This document shows, piece after piece, positions 13,319 to 21,041 of a stretch of 22,264 nt of DNA. Origin of the DNA: GCA-016699975 sp964420045 (GTDB taxonomy: Bacteria; Patescibacteriota; Minisyncoccia; Moranbacterales; UBA1568); contig CAYQPQ010000017.1 in NCBI GenBank assembly GCA_964420045.1, positions 1 to 22,264 on the forward strand, read 5' to 3'. Made by a program: the position numbers and the translations under genes. The notes beneath the pieces were generated by a model, which saw only the letters and a list, made by a program, of their open reading frames with translations, searched no databases and was not told the origin of the DNA. How positions within the stretch are numbered: the first letter of the stretch is position 1; the number at the start of each line of letters is the position of its first letter.

Positions 13319-13335
13319 AATTTTGAGAACATATC

Positions 13336-13770
13336 ATGTTCATCGGTGAATATACTCACAGTATTGATGCCAAGAAGCGACTCTCTCTTCCATCGAAGGT
13401 GCGTAGCGAACTGGGAGGTCGGGTAGTCGTGACGCGCGGATTGGATCAGTGCCTCTTTGTGTATCCGGTGAAGACCTGGGAATCGCTCGCGGAGAAGTTG
13501 GGTTCGATGCCGATCGGGGAAGCGGGGACGCGGAGCTTCGTTCGGCTGATGCTTGCCGGGGCAGTTGATACGGAAGTGGATAGTCAGGGGCGTATATTGA
13601 TACCGGACTATCTCAAAGAGTATGCTGGGCTTTCGAAGGATGTGGTGGTTGCCGGGCTTTGGAATCGGCTCGAGGTATGGGATGAGTCGAAATGGAAGCA
13701 CTATAAGATTGAGGCTGAGAGTAATTCGGAGCGCATTGCGGAAGAGTTGGGGAAGATGGGCGCCTACTGA
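13336..13770 (+). CDS. mraZ: Transcriptional regulator MraZ
   Basis: MraZ is a ring-forming DNA-binding protein of the AbrB-like fold that represses the dcw cluster. The 144 residues match the normal length and contain two SpoVT/AbrB-like repeats: an N-terminal one with MFIGEYTHSIDAKKRLSLPS-KVR and a second with VDSQGRILIPDYLKEYAGL. Both show the D-x3-R element of the family. VVTRGLDQCLFVYP and WNRLEVWDESKW are also typical. It opens the cluster as in most bacteria, and the promoter and phased GTGGG boxes upstream match its known binding mode. A foldback repeat separates it from rsmH, so coupling to the downstream genes may be weakened. Confidence 0.96.
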   Translation: MFIGEYTHSIDAKKRLSLPSKVRSELGGRVVVTRGLDQCLFVYPVKTWESLAEKLGSMPIGEAGTRSFVRLMLAGAVDTEVDSQGRILIPDYLKEYAGLSKDVVVAGLWNRLEVWDESKWKHYKIEAESNSERIAEELGKMGAY

Positions 13771-13812
13771 TTTTCTTGAAAGAAGTGTTTAAAAAACAAT
13801 GAAGAAAGTATA

Positions 13813-13973
13813 AGAGGGTGTCTAAAAAGCTCTACAAAAATGCAACAATGTAACCGCTTTTCCGGAAGAGATTCTTTTTTTGCAGCTTTCCTACCTACCG
13901 GCAGGCAGGCGTACGAAGTGTAAGACAAGCAAAAAAAGAATTTCTTTCGGAAAAACAGCCTTTTTAGACACAC
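13813..13973. repeat. Foldback repeat copy A (mraZ|rsmH junction)
   Basis: GTGTCTAAAAAG (13818-13829) and CTTTTTAGACAC (13960-13971) are perfect 12-bp terminal inverted repeats. Inside, a second dyad of TTTTCCGGAAGAGATTC type pairs with GAATTTCTTTCGGAAAA. Read in reverse complement it aligns almost end to end with the copy at 17211-17353. It contains an extra 20 bases in the centre (13881-13900). There is no ORF worth calling. It resembles a MITE-like non-autonomous element. Confidence 0.85.
13881..13900. repeat. 20-bp palindromic insertion within copy A
   Basis: CTACCTACCGGCAGGCAGGC is present between GCTTTC and GTACGAAGTG in copy A but absent at the identical junction in copy B (17261-17270). 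It is a near-palindrome centred on CCGG, of the type often dispersed in candidate-phylum genomes. Confidence 0.7.
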
Positions 13974-14015
13974 TTTAAGAAAGTATTCCGTGTGAATGAA
14001 CGACCGATTTCTTTT

Positions 14016-14972
14016 ATGTCTGATACGACGCATGTCCCGGTGATGCCGCGAGAGGTTCTTGAAGGATTGAATATTCAAAAAGGAGACACGGTCGTGGACG
14101 CCACTCTGGGGGGAGGCGGGCACGCGCTCCTCGTTCTTGAGAAGATTTTGCCGGGCGGCACGTTCTTTGCGTGCGATCAAGACGGAGAAGCGGTCGAACG
14201 CTTTCGTACTCGGCTTGATCGGAACACTCGGTATGCCAGCGTTGTGCAAGACGGTTCTGTCCAGCTCATTCACACGCGGTTTTCGGATATCGGGGAGGTA
14301 ATCCGAAAGCAAGGTGTCTCCCGGGTATCGGCGGTGTTTGCCGATCTTGGGCTCTCGTCTGACCAGTTGGGCGATGCTGCGCGCGGATTCTCTTTTCTTC
14401 GGGAAGGGCCGCTCGATATGCGATTTGATCGCGAGTGCGGTGAAACAGCCGGAGATATCGTGAATGATTGGGATGAGCAGATGCTGAGTCGAGTATTCCG
14501 TGAGTATGGAGGAGTGCGGGATGCGGGGCGACTTGCGAAAGCGATTGTGCAGCGTCGTTCGGAAAAGCGATTTGAAACAACGACTGAGTTTGCGGAGTTT
14601 GTACAACAGGTTTCTCGAGATCGACACGCTTCGATTCATCCGGCGACGAAAGTGTTCCAGGCGCTTCGCATTGCGGTGAATCGAGAGCAAGAGTCGATTG
14701 AAGAATTTTTACGAGACGCAATTGGTCTTTTGAAAACAGGTGGCAAGATAGCGGTGCTTTCGTTCCACTCCGGCGAGGAGCGGACGGTAAAGCGGATATT
14801 CTCGGAAGACGCCAGGGGATGTGTCTGTCCGAAGGAATTTCCGGTCTGCCGGTGCGGAAAGAAAGCGCGGCTTCGCATTCTTACAAAGAGAGCGATGGTT
14901 CCTCGTGATGAAGAGTGTCGCGAGAATCCGCGCGCTCGAAGTGCGAAACTGCGAATTGCGGAAAGAATCTGA
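14016..14972 (+). CDS. rsmH: 16S rRNA (cytosine-1402-N4)-methyltransferase RsmH
   Basis: RsmH (MraW) methylates N4 of C1402 in the ribosomal decoding centre. From the ATG at 14016 it has 318 residues, a normal length. The start MSDTTHVPVMPREVLEGL is typical. The SAM-binding motif I is DATLGGGGH (28-36), followed by ACDQDGEA, FADLGLSSDQLG, GFSFLREGPLDMRFD, ATKVFQALRIAVN and GGKIAVLSFHSGEERTVK. The C-terminal Cys-rich CVCPKEFPVCRCGKKARL is also common in the family. A GTG at 13992 is in frame but adds unlikely residues next to the repeat. It follows mraZ as usual for dcw clusters, but with 245 bases of repeat-containing spacer. Confidence 0.96.
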   Translation: MSDTTHVPVMPREVLEGLNIQKGDTVVDATLGGGGHALLVLEKILPGGTFFACDQDGEAVERFRTRLDRNTRYASVVQDGSVQLIHTRFSDIGEVIRKQGVSRVSAVFADLGLSSDQLGDAARGFSFLREGPLDMRFDRECGETAGDIVNDWDEQMLSRVFREYGGVRDAGRLAKAIVQRRSEKRFETTTEFAEFVQQVSRDRHASIHPATKVFQALRIAVNREQESIEEFLRDAIGLLKTGGKIAVLSFHSGEERTVKRIFSEDARGCVCPKEFPVCRCGKKARLRILTKRAMVPRDEECRENPRARSAKLRIAERI

Positions 14973-15036
14973 ATCTTCGTGTGGTTCTTCAATTTGATTC
15001 CGGCGGAGAATTCTCAAAAACAAAAACAATACGAGT

Positions 15037-15384
15037 ATGTCTCATCAGCACCCCATTCGTTTGTCTCCCGGGAAAGGCGGGTCAACACCAGTCTCTTCTC
15101 GAAATCGTTTTCGTGTTTTTGGGATTGGCTCACTGCTTTGTCTCTTCCTGTCGATGATCGGGTACCTCTGTATGGTGAACCGGAATGCGGTTGCCGGATA
15201 CTCCATGCGCGTGGCGGAAAAGCATATGACGGAGCTTTCCGTTGAGGCACAGAAGTTGCGCATCCGAGAGGCGGAACTTCGATCGCTCTACGGACTTGAG
15301 AGCGCGAGCAGTCAGCTTGATATGCGTCCGATCGAAGGCGCGGTGTCACTTGATGTTCCCGGACCGGTTGCGTATGGGAAGTAG
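15037..15384 (+). CDS. FtsL-like cell-division membrane protein
   Basis: The 115-residue protein lies between rsmH and ftsI, exactly where ftsL is found in dcw clusters. Its layout matches FtsL: a basic cytoplasmic start (about 1-26), one membrane helix (about 27-49, VFGIGSLLCLFLSMIGYLCMV), and a heptad-like stretch outside (about 56-95, ending LRIREAELRSLYGLE) that would pair with a DivIC/FtsB-type partner. FtsL sequences diverge heavily, so position and topology carry most of the weight. In the divisome it links FtsQB to the FtsWI synthase. The ATG at 15037 has no strong Shine-Dalgarno site; the gap after rsmH is 64 bases. Confidence 0.75.
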   Translation: MSHQHPIRLSPGKGGSTPVSSRNRFRVFGIGSLLCLFLSMIGYLCMVNRNAVAGYSMRVAEKHMTELSVEAQKLRIREAELRSLYGLESASSQLDMRPIEGAVSLDVPGPVAYGK

Positions 15385-15429
15385 ACAGGCTCGAATGTCC
15401 GGGACGCTGAATCTGGAAACTGTTTTTTC

Positions 15430-17190
15430 ATGCGGAAATCTTCTCGAAAACGCATCTCGACATCTCTTCCCCAGAAGCACTGGCGGATTTCCGCTCTTGT
15501 GCTTTTTGTTTTTGGGCTTTCGACGGTTCTGATTGTTCGGCTCGCGCTGCTTCAAGTGGTGCAGCATGATTCGTATGTGTCGCGTGCGGGAGCGCAGCAG
15601 AGTGTTTCCCGCGAACTTCCACCGGAGCGAGGGGAGATATTCTTGAGTGATCAGGGTGAGCCGTATCCGGTCGCGGTCAATCGCCAGTACTTTCTTGTGT
15701 ATGCGGTGCCGGGAGAAGTCCAGGATCCTGTGCGAGCGGCTCGCGAACTTTCGGGCGCGCTTGATATTGATGAGTCGGCACTTCGGGAGAAGCTTGCAAA
15801 GACGAGCGATCCTTTCGAAGTGATCAAACACCGACTTTCGGATGAAGAAGTGGAACGAGTGCATGCGCTTCATATCGGTGGGATTTTTCTACTGCCGGAA
15901 ATATTTCGGTACTATCCGGGATTCGATTTGGCGTCGCAGACAATAGGATTTGTCGGAATGCGGGGTGATCGTTATGAAGGGCAATATGGTATCGAGGCGT
16001 CATTTGAAGATGCGTTGAAAGGAGAGTCGGGGTTTGTTTCGAGCAAGCGAGATGCGGGTGGGCGACAGATTGCACTCGGAGAGAAGTCGTTCTTGGCGCC
16101 CGAAGGAGGAGTAAATCTCGTCTTGACTGTCGAACGTGTTGTTCAGTATGAAATTGAGAAAATCCTCAAGGATGCCATAGAAACTTTCCAGGCTGATAGT
16201 GGAACGATTGTGGTGATGGACCCAACAACGGGGAGTATCTTGGGGCTTGCATCGTTTCCTGATTTCAATCCGAATGAGTATTCGAAAGCGGAAAACGTTG
16301 AAACCTTTCTCAATCCGGCTGTGAGTTTTGCGTATGAGCCCGGATCGGTTATGAAGCCGATTACTATGGCGATCGGTATTGAGGATGGGAAGGTGCATGC
16401 GCATACGGAATATGTGGACACGGGATTTGTAAAAGAAGGAGGTTTTGTCATAAAGAATGCCGAGGGAAAGGTGTATGGGCGCTCAACAATGATGCAGGTG
16501 CTTGATGAATCCATAAATACCGGCGTTATCTTTGTAGAGCGGTTGGTAGGAAATGAACGATTTCGCGAGTATTTCACCCGGTTCGGTTTTGGTGAGAAAA
16601 CCGGTATTTCACTTCCCGCAGAAACGGCAGGTAATATTCGGAATTTGGAGAATACGAATCGTTCAACGGAATTTTTCACGGCGTCGTTTGGTCAAGGGGT
16701 GACGGTGACACCGATTCAGCTTGCGAATGCGTATGCGGCACTTGCCAATGGTGGCATTCTTATGCGGCCGCGTATTGTGGATCGCCAGATATTTTCTGAC
16801 GGTCGAGTGGAAATGGTTCCTCCGGAAGAGATTCGCTCGGTTGTGAGCAAGGATACGGCTCGCGAGATTGGCATGATGCTTCGCGATGTGGTGGTGAATG
16901 GGCACGGAAAGCGCGCGGATGTCCCGGGATACCTCGTCGTCGGGAAGACGGGAACGGCACAGGTTGCCAAGTCGGATGCAAAAGGGTATGAAGAAGGGAC
17001 AAATATCGGGTCTTTCGCCGGGTATGCCCCGCTCAATGATCCGAAGTTTGTTGTTTTGGTGAAGATTGACAATCCGAAGAATGTTGAGTGGGCGGAATCG
17101 AGTGCGGCGCCGACATTTCAAAAGGTGATGAAATTTCTTCTTGAGTCCTCCAATATTGAGCCGACCGAAACGGTTGGCAAACAGAAATAA
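15430..17190 (+). CDS. ftsI: Division-specific class B penicillin-binding protein FtsI (PBP3)
   Basis: The septal peptidoglycan transpeptidase. The 586 residues have a short cytoplasmic start, a membrane anchor (about 20-42), a dimerisation/pedestal region beginning RELPPERGEIFLSDQGEPYP, and the transpeptidase domain from about 230. The catalytic motifs are complete: SVMK at 306-309 (nucleophile Ser306 in YEPGSVMKPIT), SIN at 361-363, and KTGT at 506-509. SFGQGVTVTPIQLANAYAALANGG is a hallmark stretch. No PASTA domains follow. The position after ftsL fits FtsI rather than the elongation enzyme PBP2. The stop is 20 bases before repeat copy B. Confidence 0.95.
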   Translation: MRKSSRKRISTSLPQKHWRISALVLFVFGLSTVLIVRLALLQVVQHDSYVSRAGAQQSVSRELPPERGEIFLSDQGEPYPVAVNRQYFLVYAVPGEVQDPVRAARELSGALDIDESALREKLAKTSDPFEVIKHRLSDEEVERVHALHIGGIFLLPEIFRYYPGFDLASQTIGFVGMRGDRYEGQYGIEASFEDALKGESGFVSSKRDAGGRQIALGEKSFLAPEGGVNLVLTVERVVQYEIEKILKDAIETFQADSGTIVVMDPTTGSILGLASFPDFNPNEYSKAENVETFLNPAVSFAYEPGSVMKPITMAIGIEDGKVHAHTEYVDTGFVKEGGFVIKNAEGKVYGRSTMMQVLDESINTGVIFVERLVGNERFREYFTRFGFGEKTGISLPAETAGNIRNLENTNRSTEFFTASFGQGVTVTPIQLANAYAALANGGILMRPRIVDRQIFSDGRVEMVPPEEIRSVVSKDTAREIGMMLRDVVVNGHGKRADVPGYLVVGKTGTAQVAKSDAKGYEEGTNIGSFAGYAPLNDPKFVVLVKIDNPKNVEWAESSAAPTFQKVMKFLLESSNIEPTETVGKQK

Positions 17191-17210
17191 TGCCAAAAGT
17201 CTTTCTCTAC

Positions 17211-17353
17211 AGAGTGTGTCTAAAAAGACTGTTTTTCCGAAAGAAATTCTTTTTTTGCGGCTTTCGTACGAAGTGTAAGACAAGCAAAAAAAGAATTTCT
17301 TTCGGAAAAGCGCTTACATTGTGCATTTTTGTAGAGCTTTTTAGATACCCTCT
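17211..17353. repeat. Foldback repeat copy B (ftsI|murF junction)
   Basis: Terminal repeats are GTGTCTAAAAAG (17216-17227) and CTTTTTAGATAC (17337-17348, one mismatch). Inside them is a perfect 26-bp dyad (17233-17258 with 17284-17309) around a 25-base loop that contains TTCGTACGAA. It is in inverted orientation relative to copy A. Its last bases abut the murF ATG at 17354, so it would form the 5' leader or read-through region of murF. Confidence 0.85.
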
Positions 17354-18676
17354 ATGAAATCATTTCTTCTTCGCTTCGTACAATCAGCTCTTCGAGTGAT
17401 GGCTATCGCCGTGCTGAAGCGGCATCGCCCGATTGTGATCGGCATTACCGGTTCGGTTGGAAAGAGTTCGACAAAGGAGGCGATTGCCACGGTGCTTTCC
17501 GCGCGTTTTCGTGTGCGGCAGAGCCCGGGGAATTTCAATAATGAGATTGGTATCCCTCTGACTATTATCGGGTCGCTCGATACGAAACATTCTCGATCGC
17601 GTTTGGTTCTTACTCCGTTCCGATTTCTTCTCGCACTGCTCCTTCCCCGGAGTCGATATCCGGAAGTGTTGGTTCTTGAGCTCGGTATTGATCGTGTGGG
17701 AGATATGGACTATCTTCTGGAATTTTTGTCACCGACGGTCGGAGTTTTGACTACTATTTCGACGAGTCACTTGGAGTTTTTCAAATCACTCACGGTTGTT
17801 TCGCGCGAAAAAGGGAAGCTTATTCTTTCTCTTCCGAAGCAGGGATTGGCAGTCTTGAATGCCGATGAACCGCGTGTTATGAAATTCCGAGAAAAAACAA
17901 AAGCGACGGTACTTTCCTACGGATTCGACGAAGCGGCGGATGTTCGTGGGACGCATGTGGCATTTTTTCGCGATACCGCCTCATTGCCAATCGGGTCGAG
18001 TTTCAAGTTGGAATATCAGGGGAAAAGCATTCCGGTTCGTCTGCCGAATATTATTGCGGAGCATCATATTTCCGCGGCGCTCGCGGCGGCGGCGGTTGGC
18101 ATATTTTTCAAAATGAATCCGCTCGAGGTGGCGGAAGCACTTCGGAATTTTCAGTCGCTTCCGGGGAGAATGAGGTTATTCGAAGGTGTGCATCAGTCGC
18201 TTATCGTAGATGATACGTATAATTCGTCGCCAAAATCGCTCTTGGCGGCGCTCAAGACATTGGGAAATCTCGAAGGATTGCGTCGAGTCGTGGCGCTTGG
18301 CGATATGTTGGAGCTTGGCACGGATTCTGATCGGGCGCATCGGGAGGTGGCGACATGGATCTGTGATCATGACATTCGTGAAGTATTCTTGCTTGGTGAG
18401 CGTATGTTTCTTGCGAAAGAGGAACTCGAGCACATGAACTTTCCCTTGGATCGTCTACATTGGTTTTCGGATCCGGAGTCGCTCGGGAAGCAACTCGCCG
18501 CCTCTCTGTGTGAGGGTGATTTGGTGCTGCTTAAAGGCTCGCAGGGCATGCGACTTGAAAAGGCGGTTGAAATGGTATTGCGTGAGCCATCGGCTGGGCG
18601 TGATCTCTTGTGTCGACAGTCGGATGAATGGAGAAATACACCGTTTCTTCCCTCCTCATTCTCTCGTCCCACTTGA
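17354..18676 (+). CDS. murF: UDP-MurNAc-tripeptide:D-Ala-D-Ala ligase MurF
   Basis: MurF adds D-Ala-D-Ala to complete the peptidoglycan stem peptide. The 440 residues show the Mur ligase ATP loop GITGSVGKSSTKE (30-42), the NNEIGIPLT segment, ELGIDRVGDMDYL, TTISTSHLEFF, VLNADEP, AEHHISAALAAAAVG and DDTYNSSPKSLLAALKTL, the last being the MurF version of the C-terminal domain start. VALGDMLELG and LLKGSQGMRLEK also fit MurF. The N-terminal substrate domain is short compared with E. coli MurF. No Shine-Dalgarno site is visible, because repeat copy B ends directly at the ATG. murE, the usual neighbour between ftsI and murF, is absent here. Confidence 0.9.
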   Translation: MKSFLLRFVQSALRVMAIAVLKRHRPIVIGITGSVGKSSTKEAIATVLSARFRVRQSPGNFNNEIGIPLTIIGSLDTKHSRSRLVLTPFRFLLALLLPRSRYPEVLVLELGIDRVGDMDYLLEFLSPTVGVLTTISTSHLEFFKSLTVVSREKGKLILSLPKQGLAVLNADEPRVMKFREKTKATVLSYGFDEAADVRGTHVAFFRDTASLPIGSSFKLEYQGKSIPVRLPNIIAEHHISAALAAAAVGIFFKMNPLEVAEALRNFQSLPGRMRLFEGVHQSLIVDDTYNSSPKSLLAALKTLGNLEGLRRVVALGDMLELGTDSDRAHREVATWICDHDIREVFLLGERMFLAKEELEHMNFPLDRLHWFSDPESLGKQLAASLCEGDLVLLKGSQGMRLEKAVEMVLREPSAGRDLLCRQSDEWRNTPFLPSSFSRPT

Positions 18677-18684
18677 CTTGATTC

Positions 18685-18713
18685 TTGCTTGCTGATGCGT
18701 GGTGCGGTATAAT
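18685..18713 (+). promoter_or_regulatory. Promoter of khpA
   Basis: TATAAT (18708-18713) is perfect consensus. TTGCTT (18685-18690) sits 17 bases upstream as a modest -35. It begins just after the murF stop and gives a leader of about 57 bases before the ATG at 18777. Confidence 0.65.
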
Positions 18714-18776
18714 CGGCATGAAAGTGGGCGTGGCGGTAAAAGCCTGCGAATAATCGGTAATTCTTTATGCACGTGT

Positions 18777-19136
18777 ATGACTGAGAATGCAAAAGATCGG
18801 GAATTTGTTGAATATGTGGTGAAGATGCTGGTGGATCATCCGGAAGATGTTCGAGTGGAACGAAAAATAGACGAGATGGGCGTGCTCATTACGCTTGATG
18901 TGAATCCGGAGGATATGGGAATGGTGATCGGGCGCGAGGGTGTGACCGCCAAGGCGCTTCGAACGCTTCTTCGCGTCATCGGTGCGCGGAATAATGCTCG
19001 AGTGAATCTCAAGATTAATGAACCGGTCGGTTCGACTCGCGGTAGTCGCGAGAGTATGGCATCTCCCCGTGAAGAAGTTCCTGCGCAACCTGAGAAGCGA
19101 AGTTTGGATGATGTCATGGATGACATCCGGATATAG
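18777..19136 (+). CDS. khpA: KH-domain RNA-binding protein KhpA
   Basis: From the ATG at 18777 this is 119 residues. About residues 1-80 form a single KH domain of the KhpA/YlqC type: EFVEYVVKMLVDHPEDVRVE, then the VNPEDMGMVIGREGVTAKAL segment carrying the RNA-binding GREG loop (52-55), followed by LRTLLRVIGARNNARVNLKI. The tail (about 81-119) is a Ser/Glu-rich extension ending in DDVMDDIRI and is longer than usual. KhpA with KhpB/EloR binds many RNAs and affects cell elongation and division in Gram-positive bacteria. The frame extends upstream to 18699 but crosses the promoter, so the inner start is preferred. It forms its own unit with a terminator. Confidence 0.9.
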   Translation: MTENAKDREFVEYVVKMLVDHPEDVRVERKIDEMGVLITLDVNPEDMGMVIGREGVTAKALRTLLRVIGARNNARVNLKINEPVGSTRGSRESMASPREEVPAQPEKRSLDDVMDDIRI

Positions 19137-19166
19137 TTTAAAGTGTTTCGGAGTTTTCTTTTGCAT

Positions 19167-19202
19167 AAAATCGCCCTCTTTATTCGGGCGATTTTTGTTT
19201 TT
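19167..19202 (+). terminator. Intrinsic terminator of khpA
   Basis: AAAATCGCCC (19167-19176) pairs with GGGCGATTTT (19186-19195) and is followed by TGTTTTT. It is a perfect 10-bp stem and a textbook terminator. Confidence 0.92.
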
Positions 19203-19279
19203 ACGCAACTTTGCTTCGGAATGGATGCACGGTGCGTACTCTAATAATTACGGCACTTTTTTTAAAAGATGATTTTCCA

Positions 19280-19288
19280 TGCTATACT
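19280..19288 (+). promoter_or_regulatory. Extended -10 promoter
   Basis: TGC-TATACT is an extended -10 element. The T/A-rich bases at 19257-19265 give at most a weak -35. It lies 77 bases before the ATG at 19365, and no other promoter is visible for that gene. Confidence 0.55.
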
Positions 19289-19364
19289 ACCCCCGTAAAA
19301 GTCCAACCCTATATTTCCTGCCTCACAAAAGAAGCAGGCGCATAACACACTAAAACAAAACTCC

Positions 19365-19895
19365 ATGCCGCTCCAATTCTCTTCGAGATCACACAAAATT
19401 CTCTTCTGGTCTCTTCTTGTACTTGCCGTTGCAATGGTTCTCGCTGTCGCCTTCGCTCTCCGCGGATTCAATCGGGAGATGGGGAAGGAAGACATGTCTT
19501 TGAAAACTTCAAACTCACCGCAAGGTGGCGAAACCACCGTTCCTCTCTCCGAAGCCATGACCGAAGAAATTCTCATGGGATGGAAGCGGGATGCAAGTCA
19601 ACACATCGTTATCACCGGAACTATTGCGAATATTCAAACTATTCCTGAACAGAAAGAGGTAAAAGGAACCGAACTTGATCTCCTCGTCTCTCCCGTGGTT
19701 GATCCGGCGATCTATCCGGCTCCGGACAAAGTCTACCATTTCTTTCTCTCCGAGCGAGACACGGAAGGATTTGCTCAAACCATGAAATCGGGTGAGATGC
19801 TGACAGTCACTGCCCAGGCCGCTCCCATGGACGATGCCTATGTGATTGCGACGAAGGTGGAGAAGGGAGAAGGGATGATGGAAAAAGAACAATAA
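19365..19895 (+). CDS. Membrane-anchored hypothetical protein, 176 aa
   Basis: I do not recognise the family. A basic start (SSRSHK) and one membrane helix (about 12-32) anchor an external domain of about 140 residues with no cysteines. The domain begins with an acidic linker (residues about 38-70). A probable beta-rich part follows: HIVITGTIANIQTIP, ELDLLVSP, KVYHFFLSERDTEGF, EMLTVTAQAAP, YVIATKVE. The spacing of the strands recalls a small OB-like fold, but this is only an impression. It ends in a charged Met/Glu/Lys tail. The ATG at 19365 is the first in frame. The next gene, another exported protein, starts 34 bases later, so both may be expressed together at the cell surface. Confidence 0.75.
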   Translation: MPLQFSSRSHKILFWSLLVLAVAMVLAVAFALRGFNREMGKEDMSLKTSNSPQGGETTVPLSEAMTEEILMGWKRDASQHIVITGTIANIQTIPEQKEVKGTELDLLVSPVVDPAIYPAPDKVYHFFLSERDTEGFAQTMKSGEMLTVTAQAAPMDDAYVIATKVEKGEGMMEKEQ

Positions 19896-19929
19896 TTCTC
19901 AAGAGACCAACACATAAAAACAAGCGATT

Positions 19930-20954
19930 ATGAAACAGGCTCTTTTTGGAACAAAAACAAAGTGGACGCAAGGAATTTTCTCTCTTTTTTCACTTGCTTT
20001 CCTTTTCGGCGCTTTTTTTGTGGCATCACCGACGGCGAATGCGGCTACTTGGAAAGTGTATAGCAACCTTCTGACGAAATCTTGTGGCACTGAAAGTCCT
20101 GCAGGTTCGGGTAATTGGACGCCGACAAGCAGTGTGAGTTGTCCGGCAGATGGCTCGACGTGCTCTACGGTCGGCCAGCAGGTAGGCTGTGGAACATGTA
20201 GCTGCGCTTACAATATTCCGAGATGCATGCTTGGCAGTACGGCAACTTGCGAGGATAGCGGTGGATCTAGTGGAGGGGGGTCACTCTGTGGATCAGCGGC
20301 AAAGCCTTACCCATATGGATCTACTGCATATTCCGGATCTCTCTGTGTATCCGGTTCGTCACCTACTGTTGGAAATGGTAATGTTCCTTTTCCTGCGCCG
20401 GGAAAAACAGTGACCTGGACGTGTTTTAATCGATCGTCTCCATCATCGAATTGTTCCGCCTCCCAAGCAGCTGCTCCCATTACCTGTGGCTCTGCCAATG
20501 GGGGTACTTTTCCCGCATCCGGTCCCTCATCAAATCTTTGCAGTGATGGGAGTAAGCCAATAGTATCCTATCGTTTGTCTGGAGGATACAAAANNNNNNN
20601 NNNNNNNNNNNNNNNNNNNNNNNNNNNNNNNNNNNNNNNNNNNNNNNNNNNNNNNNNNNNNNNNNNNNNNNNNNNNNNNNNNNNNNNNNNNNNACAAACG
20701 CTTCTCTTTGTTCGGGAGACGCGAGTGATCTCCTTTCCAATGTTCAGAATACTCTGGTAGATTCTTGTAGTACTCCTCTTGGTTCTGAACCGAAGTGCGA
20801 GTATGTTTGCAAGCCGGGGTATACCAAGAGTGGCACGACGTGTGTTGCATCTTCTTCGTGTTTTTGTGTTAGTGGGGAGAATGCAGAACGGTGCATTGGA
20901 ACGACCTATGTGAACAGTTGTGGGAGTTTGTGCAATGGATCAAAGCAATGTGAT
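19930..20954 (+). CDS. Secreted Cys-rich protein, interrupted by an assembly gap
   Basis: A clear signal peptide opens the protein: basic start, hydrophobic core (about 16-32), and a probable cleavage after ANA (38/39). The mature part is rich in Cys, Ser, Gly and Thr, with short repeats such as CGSA and a Ser/Gly linker (CEDSGGSSGGGSLCG). The N-terminal 221 residues run into 100 N at 20594. After the gap the signal-bearing reading frame is a different one: from 20694 it gives 86 residues of the same style (PKCEYVCKPGYTKSGTTCVA, with an EGF-like spacing) and ends in TGA at 20954. The numerical frame through the N run stops early and should be ignored. It is probably an extracellular, disulfide-bonded protein of unknown role. 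Confidence 0.7.
20594..20693. other. Scaffold gap of 100 N
   Basis: Exactly 100 N, the conventional placeholder for a gap of unknown size. It lies inside a repeat-like Cys/Ser-rich gene, which may be why assembly broke here. The true length and frame across it cannot be read. Confidence 0.98.
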
Positions 20955-21041
20955 GGGCATTTTACAGAAATAGCTCCGTAGGGATGAAGTGTAAAGTAGC
21001 TGGCAGTATCTTTGAAGAGCTGGTTTTTAACGATATTCCGT

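Noticed and set aside
13764..14690. 308-codon leftward frame across repeat copy A and rsmH
   Set aside because: It crosses the foldback repeat and lies antisense to rsmH; its reading through the repeat (including the CLPVGRKAAK segment) is a typical spurious repeat translation.
20530..20850. Leftward frames running through the N gap
   Set aside because: They depend on translating N and have no signals.
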